Shown here in pieces: positions 24,544 through 32,857 of a DNA stretch of 64,000 nucleotides. Source of the DNA: Sulfuriroseicoccus oceanibius (GTDB taxonomy: Bacteria > Verrucomicrobiota > Verrucomicrobiia > Verrucomicrobiales > SLCJ01). The position numbers and the translations under genes are program-made. Where the stretch lies: contig NZ_CP066776.1 in the NCBI RefSeq assembly GCF_010681825.2, forward strand, positions 682,001 through 746,000, written 5' to 3'. Numbering within the stretch: position 1 is the stretch's first letter; each line of letters opens with the position of its first letter. Under the pieces are notes generated by a model. That model was not told the DNA's origin. It was given only the letters and a program-made list of their open reading frames with translations, and did not search any database.

Positions 24544-25425
24544 TCATCCGATGATCTTGTTGAGCGGATACTCGATGATCCCCTCGGCGCCGAGCTCTTT
24601 GAGCTTTGGCAGGATTTCCCGCACAACCGATTCATCGATAACCGTTTCCACAGCGACCCATTCGTCGGAATTTGCCAAGGTGGAGGCAGTAGGCAGGCGG
24701 AGGGAAGGTAGGCATTCAAGCAAGCTTTGCAACTTGTTTTGAGGGAGATTCATCTTGAGGCCGACTTTTCCGCGGGCGTCGAGGGCGCTGCGCAGCATCA
24801 ATCCGATGGTTTCCGCCTTGGCTCGCTTCCATGGATCTTTGGCGGCTTCTTTGCCGATGACCAACTGTGGGTACGACTCCATGATCGTGTCCACGATGCG
24901 CAAGTTGTTCGCGCGCAGTGAGTTGCCGGTCTCGGTGATGTCGACGATGGCGTCGACGAGTTCTGGTACCTTCACTTCGGTTGCGCCCCAGGAGAACTCG
25001 ACTTTTGCGTTCACGCCCTTCGAGGCGAGGTAGCGCTCGGTGATGCCGATGCCTTCGGTGGCAATGCGTTTTCCTTCAAGATCTTCCACCGATTTGATCG
25101 GGGATTCCTCTGGCACGACGAGCACCCAGCGGGTTGGGCGCGAGGTGGCACGGCTGTAGGCGAGGTCGCAGATGACTTCGACTTCCGCATTGTTCTCGTA
25201 GATCCAGTCCTTGCCGGTGATACCGCAGTCGAGGAACCCTTCATGGATGTAACGACCAATTTCCTGGGCTCGAAGCAGGCGCATATCGATCTCGTCGTCG
25301 TTGATCGACGGACGGTACGAACGGCTGCTGACGTAGACATTCCAGCCGGCCTGCTTGAACAGGTCGACGGTTGGATCTTGCAGGCTGCCCTTAGGCAGGC
25401 CGAATTTCAGGGATGGCGTTGACAT
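24544..25425 (-). CDS. hisG: ATP phosphoribosyltransferase, long form
   Basis: A 293-residue enzyme for the first step of histidine synthesis (PRPP + ATP). N-terminal catalytic lobes: [38 protein letters not shown], and the phosphate loop with [14 protein letters not shown] and [32 protein letters not shown]. The C-terminal ~75 residues ([25 protein letters not shown]...[14 protein letters not shown]) are the HisG regulatory domain for histidine feedback, so this is the long, HisZ-independent form. It is not beside other his genes. The start at 25425 ([15 protein letters not shown]) is favoured over an ATG five codons upstream. Confidence 0.96.
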   Translation of the reverse strand: MSTPSLKFGLPKGSLQDPTVDLFKQAGWNVYVSSRSYRPSINDDEIDMRLLRAQEIGRYIHEGFLDCGITGKDWIYENNAEVEVICDLAYSRATSRPTRWVLVVPEESPIKSVEDLEGKRIATEGIGITERYLASKGVNAKVEFSWGATEVKVPELVDAIVDITETGNSLRANNLRIVDTIMESYPQLVIGKEAAKDPWKRAKAETIGLMLRSALDARGKVGLKMNLPQNKLQSLLECLPSLRLPTASTLANSDEWVAVETVIDESVVREILPKLKELGAEGIIEYPLNKIIG

Positions 25426-25654
25426 GACGCGTCTAATCAAACCGACAACGGCCGCATTGCAAGTTCAGATGGCACATTGCTCCCCGCTTGCCGAAATTGA
25501 CCCGGTTCCGTGCCGGATTGGCGGTGTATGGCGGGCTTGAAACCGATTCTCGGGTTGCGCAATCGGCAGCAGTTGCTTTAGTTGCGTTGCTCATCCGCGC
25601 GCGGGGACTCCGCGGTCGCGGCTCGCCCGAGGTCGGAAAATTTTCCCACATCCT

Positions 25655-27640
25655 ATGAACACAGATATTCTTTCTACTGCTGCAAACCAAGCCCGCGGGC
25701 TTGCCATCGATGCCGTGCACGCCTGCTCGTCCGGTCACTTGGGTCTTCCCCTTGGCTGCGCTGAAATCGGTGCCGTGCTTTTTGGTGAGGCGCTGCAGTT
25801 TGATCCGTCGGCTCCAAAGTGGGTCAACCGCGACCGCTTCGTGCTGTCGGCCGGTCACGGGTCGATGTTCCTTTACAGCTGGCTGCACCTGGCTGGCTAC
25901 GATCTTCCGTTGGATGAAGTGAAGGCATTCCGCCAGCTCGGTAGCAAGACCCCGGGTCACCCTGAGAACTTTGAAACCGTCGGCGTGGAAGCCACCACCG
26001 GTCCACTCGGCCAGGGCGTGGGCAACGCGGTCGGATACGCATTGTCCGGCAAGATGGCTGCCGCTACCTACAACACCGCAGACCACACCATTCTCGACTA
26101 CCACGTGGTCGCACTCGCCGGTGACGGCTGCTTGCAGGAAGGTGTCGCTCGTGAGGCTGTCGCATTTGCCGGCCACAACAAGCTCGACAACCTCATCCTG
26201 ATCTACGATTCAAACGACGTCACCCTCGACGCGATGGCCGATGTCACCCAGTCGGAAGACACCGCCGCTCAGTACGAGTCGATGGGCTGGGATGTGCAGA
26301 CCGTCGACGGTCACGACATGGTCGCGTTCGCCAAGGCATTCCAGGCTGCCAAGGACAACAACAACGGCAAGCCAAAGCTCATCATCGCCAAGACCGAGAT
26401 CGGTCGCGGGATCTCGCAGGTCGCTGGCACTGCTAAGGCCCACGGTGAAGGTGGCGCCAACTTCGCCGACGAAGCACACGCCGCTCTCGGACTGCCAGCA
26501 GGTGAAACCTTCTACGTGTCGCAGGACGTGCGCGACTTCTTCGCCAAGCGCGCCGAAGAGCGTGCCGCTCAATTCGCCGAGTGGGAGAAGACCTTCGACG
26601 CTTGGACCGAAGCCAACGAAGAGCTCGCCTGCCAGTTCGGCGATGCACTCGCCGGTGCGGTGCCATCCGACATCCTCGAGCAGATTCCTGAGTTCGGTGA
26701 AGATTACAACGGTGCCACCCGTGCAGCGGGCGGTGACGTGATCCAGGCAGTCGCCAAGGCGGTGCCTCACTTCATCACCGGCTCGGCCGACCTCTACGGC
26801 TCGACCAAGAACTACATCAAGGACGGCGGCGACTACAGCGACGGCAATCCAACCGGCCGCAACATCTGGTACGGTATCCGTGAGCACGCCATGGGCGCGA
26901 TCATGAACGGTATCGCCTACGACGGCATCTGGCGCACATCGGGCGCGACCTTCGCGGTCTTCGCCGACTACCTCCGTCCGTCGATCCGCATCGCGGCTCT
27001 GGCCAAGTTGCCAGTGGTTTACATCTTCACCCACGACTCCGTGGGCGTGGGCGAAGACGGCCCAACCCACCAGCCGGTGGAAACCTGCTCCGGTCTGCGC
27101 GTGATCCCGAACCTCGATGTGATCCGTCCTGGCGATCCGGAAGAAACCGCAGGTGCCTATGCTGCAGCCATGCTCCGCACCGACGGACCGACTCTTCTAT
27201 TGCTCAGCCGTCAGAATGTGAAGACGCAGAGCCAGATCCCGGCGAAAGATCGCCGCGTGGGCGCGGAGAAGGGCGGCTACATCGCACGCAAGGAAAGCGC
27301 TGCGTTGGAGACCATCCTCATCGCCACCGGCTCGGAACTCGACCTGGCAATGCAGGCCGCCGAGCAACTCGGTGCCGGCACCCGCGTCGTCTCGATGCCA
27401 TGCATGGAGCGCTTCGACCGCCAGAGCGCCGAGTACCGCGAAAGCGTGCTCCCAGCGGCATGCACCAAGCGCGTCGCTGTCGAAGCCGGTGTCTCCGGCC
27501 TCTGGTGGAAGTACGTCGGCACCGCCGGACAGGTGGTCGGCATCGACCGCTTCGGCATCAGCGCCCCGGGCAACACCGTCTTCTCCGAACTCGGCATGAC
27601 CGTCGATAACATCGTCGAAACCGCCAAGTCCCTCGGCTAA
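25655..27640 (+). CDS. tkt: Transketolase
   Basis: A 661-residue thiamine-diphosphate enzyme of the pentose phosphate pathway. N-terminal pyrimidine-pyrophosphate domain: [67 protein letters not shown], and the ThDP/Mg motif [35 protein letters not shown]. Middle domain: [31 protein letters not shown] (catalytic Glu in REHAM), [19 protein letters not shown]. The C-terminal domain is complete. Codon use is strongly C-biased compared with neighbours, as for a highly expressed gene. It supplies ribose-5-phosphate, the substrate of the Prs encoded about 7 kb away. Confidence 0.97.
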   Translation: MNTDILSTAANQARGLAIDAVHACSSGHLGLPLGCAEIGAVLFGEALQFDPSAPKWVNRDRFVLSAGHGSMFLYSWLHLAGYDLPLDEVKAFRQLGSKTPGHPENFETVGVEATTGPLGQGVGNAVGYALSGKMAAATYNTADHTILDYHVVALAGDGCLQEGVAREAVAFAGHNKLDNLILIYDSNDVTLDAMADVTQSEDTAAQYESMGWDVQTVDGHDMVAFAKAFQAAKDNNNGKPKLIIAKTEIGRGISQVAGTAKAHGEGGANFADEAHAALGLPAGETFYVSQDVRDFFAKRAEERAAQFAEWEKTFDAWTEANEELACQFGDALAGAVPSDILEQIPEFGEDYNGATRAAGGDVIQAVAKAVPHFITGSADLYGSTKNYIKDGGDYSDGNPTGRNIWYGIREHAMGAIMNGIAYDGIWRTSGATFAVFADYLRPSIRIAALAKLPVVYIFTHDSVGVGEDGPTHQPVETCSGLRVIPNLDVIRPGDPEETAGAYAAAMLRTDGPTLLLLSRQNVKTQSQIPAKDRRVGAEKGGYIARKESAALETILIATGSELDLAMQAAEQLGAGTRVVSMPCMERFDRQSAEYRESVLPAACTKRVAVEAGVSGLWWKYVGTAGQVVGIDRFGISAPGNTVFSELGMTVDNIVETAKSLG

Positions 27641-27667
27641 GGCCACAGAGACATTGCTTTCAATGAA

Positions 27668-27706
27668 TGCCGCATCGCCTGTCACGGGCGGTGCGGCAAT
27701 TTTTTT
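27668..27706 (+). terminator. Intrinsic terminator of tkt
   Basis: 12-bp stem (27668-27679 / 27688-27699, one G-U pair) with an 8-base loop and seven T (27700-27706). The GxxExxY-cassette repeat starts 2 bases after the T-run. Confidence 0.9.
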
Positions 27707-27707
27707 G

Positions 27708-27737
27708 CCACAGATGGGCGGGGATGGGCACAGATGC
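27708..27737 (+). repeat. Left inverted repeat of the GxxExxY cassette
   Basis: A 30-base sequence, CCACAGAT at its left end and GATGGGCACAGATGC at its right end. It matches the reverse complement of 28213-28242 at 27 of 30 positions. It overlaps the start codon of the GxxExxY gene (ATG 27724), so the repeat encodes the protein's first residues. Confidence 0.9.
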
Positions 27738-28164
27738 GTTTTGGTCTGACTTTTATTCTAAGGGAGGCGGGCGTTCTGGCGTCTTTTGGGATGTGAGCAG
27801 AGGCGACCCGGAGAGTTATGCTGTGATTGGGGCTGCGATGGAGGTGCAAAACCATCTTGGGCGCGGGTATTTGGAGAGGGCGTATCAGGAAGCGTTGGAG
27901 ATCGAGTTCATTGAAAGGAAGATCCCCTATCAGCGCGAGGTTGCTGTTACTCTGCATTACAAGGGGCGTCAGTTGGGGGCGCCGTACCGAGCCGACTTCG
28001 TGTGCTACGGATCTCTGCTGGTTGAGTTGAAGGCGATCCCAAGGTTGGGGGATCGGGACAGAGCACAAATGCTTCATTACCTCAAGGGGACCAAGATCGA
28101 GCGAGGGTTACTGATCAACTTCGCCAGCGATCGGCTTGAGTATGAACGATATATTCTCAGCTGA
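27724..28164 (+). CDS. GxxExxY protein (PD-(D/E)XK nuclease-like)
   Basis: A 146-residue protein of the GxxExxY family, which belongs to the PD-(D/E)XK nuclease superfamily. The name-giving motif is Gly48-x-x-Glu51-x-x-Tyr54 (GYLERAYQEAL). The nuclease-core residues are also present: Asp91 in YRADFV and Glu101-Leu-Lys103 in LLVELKAI. After it comes a Gln-helix region DRAQMLHYLKGTKIERGLLINFASDRLEYER. No function has been established for the family. The ATG at 27724 lies inside the left inverted repeat; the frame is open to 27667, but that part is the tkt terminator. The gene sits between 30-bp inverted repeats and looks like a transferable unit. Confidence 0.88.
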   Translation: MGTDAFWSDFYSKGGGRSGVFWDVSRGDPESYAVIGAAMEVQNHLGRGYLERAYQEALEIEFIERKIPYQREVAVTLHYKGRQLGAPYRADFVCYGSLLVELKAIPRLGDRDRAQMLHYLKGTKIERGLLINFASDRLEYERYILS

Positions 28165-28212
28165 ATCCTCAGAGCAAGCAAGGTGCGCGGTTTTGCTTTC
28201 AAGTCACTCAAA

Positions 28213-28242
28213 GCATCTGTGCCCATCTGCGCCGATCTGTGG
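28213..28242 (-). repeat. Right inverted repeat of the GxxExxY cassette
   Basis: Starts GCATCTGTGCCCATC and ends GATCTGTGG on the plus strand. It is the inverted partner of 27708-27737 (27/30) and is identical over 30/30 bases, and over six further flanking bases, to the copy at 29808-29837. Confidence 0.9.
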
Positions 28243-28496
28243 CTCTGAGAAAAACCGTGATAGGCAATTTCTGGGATACGGTGGCGGTTTCAGGCGGAAC
28301 CTCTTGGAATCCCTTCATTCGGGAAAATCTGCGGGAATTGGTGGAGGCGGGGTGAAATGGCTTGTCGATGAGCTGTCGGGTTTGCAGAGTGTCGCGAATG
28401 GTTAGAAATTATACGTGTCCCGGTTTTAGTACGAGGCTATTGGGGTCGCAGTGGTTGGCGGTTCGTTACAGTGAGTGTGATTAGTTGCTGCTTGTT
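28243..28496. other. Intergenic region between GxxExxY cassette and orphan gene
   Basis: No convincing gene. A frame from GTG 28257 to 28355 would encode a 32-residue peptide (FWDTVAVSGGTSWNPFIREN...) that reads like a real protein fragment but has no start context. The base composition shifts from GC-rich to AT-rich towards the right end, where the orphan gene begins. Confidence 0.5.
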
Positions 28497-29453
28497 ATGT
28501 GTTTTAGATTGCTGTTTTTGATATTGTTGTTTCTAGTTTCGTTTCCGGTTCGTCTCGTAAGCGAGGAGTCTGATGTGAAGCCGGATGTTGAGAGGTTTAG
28601 GCAAGATCGCCTGGTTATACAGCAGAGGGTTCGAGGGTTTGTTGCTGCGGAGGAGGGAGTCTCGACGCAGTTAGCAAAAAATTTAATCCGTGCATTTCAG
28701 GATGTTGGTCAGATTAAAGAGCTTACGGTCTCAGGGGTTGAAATGTTGGAAGATGATATTCGCAGTGGTCGGTGCAGCGTCGATCAACTTTTGATTGCTA
28801 TGTTGCACATAGATGAGCAAACGGTTCGGGATTCATTTGTGCAGGGGCGCGATGCAGTCGTGAGCTTGAACAATCTAGTGCGTATCTCGACGGTTGATCC
28901 TGAGGATACGTTGGTAGAAAAGTCGATTTTTTATGATCTTGCATTATCCTCAATCGAAGGGGCTGAATCGGATCGTTTGGTGAAGGGAATTAAAGAGAAC
29001 GAGAGTCTTGCTTTTCGGGCTGCTGTTGTTCGGTCAATTCGCTTTCTGCAGAACGAGAATGTGTTGGATGCCGTGATCGAGGAGTATCTTGAGGATACTA
29101 GGGATGTGGTGTTGGGAGGGCCAACAGGTATAGGATTCAATTTTCGGGTGTGCGATATCACAGTGCACGAATTCCATAAGAGGTATCGTGTTGGGGTGTT
29201 TGGTATTCCTGGAGTGAGGGTGTCAGATTCAGAATTGAAGAGAGTGAAGGAATTGCATCTGAATGCGAGCGAGAGGAGGGAGCGACGACATGAGGCCTCG
29301 ATCCAGGATATGGGGGCGGAATCGAGTTCCGAGGATGAGGCAGAGGTTGGCGATAGTCGTGCCTATTTGTGGTGGGGTGCTTCGATCTTATTAGCAGTGT
29401 TGGCTTACCTGATTAAGATGAGGCTTTCCGAACGTTCTCCCGGAAGAGACTAA
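28497..29453 (+). CDS. AT-richer orphan gene, bitopic membrane/secreted protein of unknown function
   Basis: A 318-residue protein. A very hydrophobic N-terminal segment (MCFRLLFLILLFLVSFPVRLV) acts as a signal anchor or signal peptide. The middle (about 25-250) is helical and charged, without recognised motifs. A second membrane helix is near the C-terminus (YLWWGASILLAVLAYLI), then a short basic tail. Both predicted ends are therefore membrane-associated, with a ~270-residue loop between them. Its codons are markedly richer in A/T and in T-ending forms than all neighbours, which points to recent acquisition. It lies between the GxxExxY cassette and a decayed second copy. The ATG at 28497 is preferred over TTG 28485. 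Confidence 0.7.
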   Translation: MCFRLLFLILLFLVSFPVRLVSEESDVKPDVERFRQDRLVIQQRVRGFVAAEEGVSTQLAKNLIRAFQDVGQIKELTVSGVEMLEDDIRSGRCSVDQLLIAMLHIDEQTVRDSFVQGRDAVVSLNNLVRISTVDPEDTLVEKSIFYDLALSSIEGAESDRLVKGIKENESLAFRAAVVRSIRFLQNENVLDAVIEEYLEDTRDVVLGGPTGIGFNFRVCDITVHEFHKRYRVGVFGIPGVRVSDSELKRVKELHLNASERRERRHEASIQDMGAESSSEDEAEVGDSRAYLWWGASILLAVLAYLIKMRLSERSPGRD

Positions 29454-29621
29454 ATGGTAGCGGCAGGTGAGCGGCGAACCGGGACAGGCATTTCCTAGGC
29501 TCTGACGAGCGGGCGGTTGCCGCGGGACGGTGGTGTTGGCGGAGCCTGAGCGACGGCCTGCGGGATGGACGCTCGGCTCAACGGAGTGAGTTGGCTTGGC
29601 CAGCGAAGATTGGCTGCGTGA
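29454..29621. other. Intergenic sequence, no feature recognised
   Basis: GC-rich sequence immediately after the AT-richer orphan gene. The composition changes abruptly at about 29454, consistent with a junction. No gene or clear hairpin is seen before the element at 29622. Confidence 0.5.
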
Positions 29622-29666
29622 CACAGGGCAGAAGCCCTGTGCTGTGATCCAGCCTCCTTTCAGGAG
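29622..29666 (+). repeat. Two-hairpin intergenic element, copy 1
   Basis: Hairpin 1 is CACAGGGC/GCCCTGTG (29622-29641). After a 12-base linker comes hairpin 2, CTCCT-TTC-AGGAG (29654-29666). The layout (longer stem, GCT, short linker, short stem with a pyrimidine loop) is the same as at 31965-32029 and 32664-32727. Confidence 0.6.
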
Positions 29667-29669
29667 AGC

Positions 29670-29722
29670 TTGGAGAGGGGCTGATCAACTTCGCCATCGA
29701 CCGGCTTGAGGATGAGCCGTGT
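29670..29722 (+). pseudogene. Remnant of a second GxxExxY gene (3' end only)
   Basis: The stretch containing CTGATCAACTTCGCCA (29681-29696) and CGGCTTGAG (29702-29710) matches the end of the intact GxxExxY gene (from 28111) almost base for base. It would encode LINFAIDRLEDEP against LINFASDRLEYER in the intact protein. Nothing upstream matches the rest of the gene, so only the last ~17 codons survive. The 30-base cassette repeat lies downstream at 29808-29837, in the same relative order as in the intact cassette. Confidence 0.8.
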
Positions 29723-29807
29723 CTCTCCAGATGTCCCCGAGGATTCGTGAGCCGTAGAGCCCGAGAGCATGCGATGTGCGCTGCCAGGCCCTCAGCTAGC
29801 ATTTACA

Positions 29808-29837
29808 GCATCTGTGCCCATCTGCGCCGATCTGTGG
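29808..29837 (-). repeat. Third copy of the GxxExxY cassette repeat (right-end type)
   Basis: Identical to 28213-28242 over all 30 bases, and over the next six (CTCTGA), in the same orientation. Together with the gene remnant it marks the right end of a decayed cassette. It ends 39 bases from the ABC-F stop codon. Confidence 0.9.
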
Positions 29838-29876
29838 CTCTGACAACGGACCTATCTGCGGCCCCGATCAGCGGCC

Positions 29877-31772
29877 CTATTCGGCTTCGCCGTTTTTGAT
29901 CTTCTCGAGTTCTTCCCAGCGTTCGTAGAGAACAGGGACCGCCTCTTTGGCGGCTTTGAGGTCGGCTTCGAGTTGTTGCCAATCGTCGGCGTGGTTTTCG
30001 TAGAAATCCGGAGCGGTGAACTCGGCCTCGAGGGTGGCGACTTTTTCTTCGGCGGCGAGGATGTCCTCCTCGATGGTTTCGAGTTCGCGGGTTTCGTTGT
30101 AGGTGAGCTTGCGCTTACGGCCCTGGCTTTTTGGTGCGCTGGTTTGTTTTGCAGCGGCGGCCTGGGCTTGCCACATGGCGTCGACCTTGTCGCGGGCGGC
30201 CTTTTTCTCGAGGTAGTAGTCGTAGTTGCCTTCCTGATAGTGGACCACGCCATTGCCCTCGAACCCAAGAGTGGCGGTGCAGACGCGGTTGAGGAAATAG
30301 CGGTCGTGGCTGACCACGATGACACAGCCGTCGAAGTGAACGAGCGCTTCCTCCAGCACGCGGAGTGTGGCGAGGTCGAGGTCGTTGGTCGGTTCGTCGA
30401 GCACCAATACGTTGCCGCCGCGTTTGAGGATCTTCGCGAGCAGGACACGGCTACGTTCGCCGCCGCTGAGGAGCTCGATCTTCGTGTTGATGCGGTCTTC
30501 GGTGAAGAGGAAACGTCGCAGGTAGCTGCGCAGGCTGATGCGTTCGGTGCCCAATTGAACGTAGTCCACGCCCTCGCCGACGTCTTCCCAGACGGCTTTT
30601 TGGTCGTCGAGAAGGAGGCGGTCCTGGTCGACGAAGTTGATTACGGCCTGGGTGCCGACTTTGACCGATCCGGTGGTGGGCTCGAGCTTGCCGAGCAGCG
30701 TCTTGAGCAAGGTGGACTTGCCGAGGCCATTGGCGCCGACGATGCCGAGGCGCTCACCGGGCTCGAGTTTGAGGGTGAGGTTCTCGAAGAGAACGCGCTC
30801 ATCGTAGGCGAATCCAATGTTGGTGGCTTCGATCACACGGTTCGAGAGCTGCGGGGCGGGCGGGATGATGAGATCGATGTCCATCTCCTTTTCCGGAGCG
30901 TCCTTGCCGGCCTCTTCGAAATAGCGGTCGAGGCGGTCGCGCGACTTCGTGCGGCGGGCGCTCGGGGACTTGCGCACCCATTCGAGTTCCTTTTTCAGGA
31001 AGCGCTGGCGTTTGTGTTCGGCCTGGGCTTCCGAGGCGTCGCGCTCGGCGCGGGTGATGAGGAAGTCGGTGTAGTTGCCCTCGTAGGTTTCGCATTTGCC
31101 GCGTCGGATCTCGACGATGCGGGTAGTGATGCGGTCGAGGAAATAACGGTCGTGGGTGACGAAGAGGCAGGTGCCGCGGTATTTGTTGAGGAACTGCTCC
31201 AACCACTCGATGGATCCGGTTTCGAGGTGGTTGGTCGGTTCGTCGAGGATGAGGAAATCCGGCTCGGGCAAAAGCGCGCGGCACAGCGCGACGCGGCGTT
31301 TTTCCCCGCCGGAGAGCGTGCCGATGACGCGGTCGGGTGCTGGGGCGTGGAGGTTGTTGAGCAGGCTTTCGGCGCGTTGATCGATGGTCCAGCCGTCGAA
31401 GTGGGTGATGCGCTCCATCAGGTCGGCGGCTTTGGTGCTGTCGGCCGGGAGGGATTCGTACTCGGCGATCATGTCGCGGATGAACCCGGCACCGGAGAGC
31501 ACGGCGTCGAGCACGGTGGAGGATTCGTCCAACTCGAAGTCCTGCGGCAGGTAACCGGTGACGAGGCCGCGGCGGGTGACAAATTCTCCAGAATCCGGAG
31601 CGAACACACCGGCGGCAATCTTGAGCAAAGTCGATTTGCCCGAGCCATTGCGGCCGACCAGGCCAACGCGGTCGCCTTCGTGGATGGCGAGGGTGGCTCC
31701 GTCGAGTACGGACTGGTGACCGTAGGCAACGGTGAGTTCGCTGGCGCTGGCAATGGCTGGTGTGTCGGACAT
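29877..31772 (-). CDS. ABC-F family ATPase (Uup-like)
   Basis: A 631-residue soluble protein with two ABC domains and no membrane part. First Walker A GRNGSGKST, signature LSGGE and Walker B LILDEPTNHLE; second Walker A GANGLGKST, signature LSGGE and Walker B VLVLDEPTNDLD. The ABC-F linker between them is rich in charged helices. The last ~80 residues (starting about RKRKLTYNETRELE) form the C-terminal coiled coil typical of Uup. ABC-F proteins act on the ribosome; Uup also binds branched DNA. The start at 31772 (MSDTPAIAS) replaces an upstream TTG. Confidence 0.93.
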   Translation of the reverse strand: MSDTPAIASASELTVAYGHQSVLDGATLAIHEGDRVGLVGRNGSGKSTLLKIAAGVFAPDSGEFVTRRGLVTGYLPQDFELDESSTVLDAVLSGAGFIRDMIAEYESLPADSTKAADLMERITHFDGWTIDQRAESLLNNLHAPAPDRVIGTLSGGEKRRVALCRALLPEPDFLILDEPTNHLETGSIEWLEQFLNKYRGTCLFVTHDRYFLDRITTRIVEIRRGKCETYEGNYTDFLITRAERDASEAQAEHKRQRFLKKELEWVRKSPSARRTKSRDRLDRYFEEAGKDAPEKEMDIDLIIPPAPQLSNRVIEATNIGFAYDERVLFENLTLKLEPGERLGIVGANGLGKSTLLKTLLGKLEPTTGSVKVGTQAVINFVDQDRLLLDDQKAVWEDVGEGVDYVQLGTERISLRSYLRRFLFTEDRINTKIELLSGGERSRVLLAKILKRGGNVLVLDEPTNDLDLATLRVLEEALVHFDGCVIVVSHDRYFLNRVCTATLGFEGNGVVHYQEGNYDYYLEKKAARDKVDAMWQAQAAAAKQTSAPKSQGRKRKLTYNETRELETIEEDILAAEEKVATLEAEFTAPDFYENHADDWQQLEADLKAAKEAVPVLYERWEELEKIKNGEAE

Positions 31773-31964
31773 GGGATCGCGGCTGGAGTTCTCCGCCAAG
31801 GTAAATGTGGATGCGCCGATTGCCAGCGGTTACCCGCCGATTTGGGGAGTTGGTTGTAGGTGTGGAATTTGCGAGTGTCTTGTCGTGTTGGGAGCGGCCG
31901 GCGGGTGGGTGATGCGCGTTGGCGGTGCCGCAGGCTTGGCCTAGGCTGAGTCGGCGCGGAATAT

Positions 31965-32029
31965 CCCAGGGTGTGGTCGCCTGAGGCTCCCGTCACCCTG
32001 GGCTGGTTTGCGGCTCCCTCTCAGGGAGC
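31965..32029 (+). repeat. Two-hairpin intergenic element, copy 2
   Basis: Long hairpin with arms CCCAGGGTG (31965-31973) and CACCCTGGG (31994-32002), then CTGGTTTG and a second hairpin GCTCCCT-CTC-AGGGAGC (32013-32029). It ends 12 bases before the first ATG of the next gene. Confidence 0.7.
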
Positions 32030-32040
32030 GATTGACGGAG

Positions 32041-32613
32041 ATGGGGCTTAGGCTAGTGGCATTTGAGCGTGTCCCTGATTGCTGGGAGCGCTTCTTTGTG
32101 CTTGATCTGCCAGCGGTGAAAATGCTGTATTCCGTGGCTATGCTAACGAATGCGCAACATGTGTCGAAAGCGACAATCAGTGCCGCGGTGGAGATCATCG
32201 GAAGGGATGGGATCACCGAGGAGGAGATCGAGGACGAGGTGTTGGCATTGGTTGGCGACCCATTGGTGGCGCGGCGCCTGATCGACTGGGTGCCGGAGGT
32301 GTTTGGCAGGGTGCTGGTTGCCAGTATGGGGCGGGTGACGGTGGTGAAGGAGTTCGAGGTGCAGGACGAGCGCGGCGAGTGGCGTCGGCTGCCATTTGAG
32401 TCCGAGCCGATTGTGGCGGTGGCGCAGCAGCGGGCGCGCGAGTTGGGTGCGCAATCGCCGAACGATCTGTTTCTCAAAGTGGCGCTGCGCAGCGCGGTGG
32501 CGTCGGCCGTGGCGGACGCGATCAAAGAAGGGCACCCGCTGACGGGCAGCTCGATTGGTGGCCCGTCGTTTGTGACGCTTCCTGCGAGTGTCTACCTGAA
32601 TGGGCAGGGGTGA
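32041..32613 (+). CDS. Conserved-looking hypothetical protein
   Basis: Up to 190 residues. The C-terminal 157 residues from a second ATG (32140, MLTNAQHVSK) are well structured: charged helices (GITEEEIEDEVLALVGD), a strand-rich middle (VLVASMGRVTVVKEFEVQDERGEW) and a final helix with TLPASVYLNGQ. I recognise no family. Either ATG 32041 or 32140 could be the true start; the N-terminal residues from 32041 look weaker. It is flanked on both sides by copies of the two-hairpin element, which may mean insertion or only that these elements gather in gaps. GC-rich codon use argues that it is coding. Confidence 0.55.
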   Translation: MGLRLVAFERVPDCWERFFVLDLPAVKMLYSVAMLTNAQHVSKATISAAVEIIGRDGITEEEIEDEVLALVGDPLVARRLIDWVPEVFGRVLVASMGRVTVVKEFEVQDERGEWRRLPFESEPIVAVAQQRARELGAQSPNDLFLKVALRSAVASAVADAIKEGHPLTGSSIGGPSFVTLPASVYLNGQG

Positions 32614-32663
32614 TCGTAGTGGGTGGATGGTGTCCGTTCGTGATGGGATGGGTGCTGGTATTA

Positions 32664-32727
32664 CCTGGGTTGGCACTCGCCAGAGGCTCGTTGACCCCAG
32701 GCTGTTATGAGACTCGCTTTCAGCGAG
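32664..32727 (+). repeat. Two-hairpin intergenic element, copy 3
   Basis: First stem with arms CCTGGG (from 32664) and CCCCAGG (to 32701). Then GCTGTTATGAGA, and a second hairpin CTCGCT-TTC-AGCGAG (32713-32727). Same architecture as at 31965-32029. The rest of the gap (32728-32857) shows nothing else. Confidence 0.65.
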
Positions 32728-32857
32728 AACTTGGGCTGGCGTGCGATTGTAGGATGTCTGTATTGCCCAGTTTCATCACGAGGATGAGCGCGGTTCGCGC
32801 CTTGCGTCATTCGAAAAAGCTCTCGGCCATTTCGCCAATTTGGTAGTTCAATTGGTA

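Noticed and set aside
28257-28355. 32-codon frame reading FWDTVAVSGGTSWNPFIREN
   Set aside because: The residues look protein-like, but the only start is GTG without context and no homologue is recognised. It is mentioned in the intergenic entry and not called as a gene.
28136-28405. 89-codon frame overlapping the end of the GxxExxY gene
   Set aside because: It overlaps the GxxExxY gene and the 30-bp repeat, and its composition is not protein-like.
29973-31859. Very long frame (628 codons) opposite the ABC-F gene
   Set aside because: Antisense shadow caused by high GC and codon structure; the ABC-F motifs on the minus strand are unambiguous.
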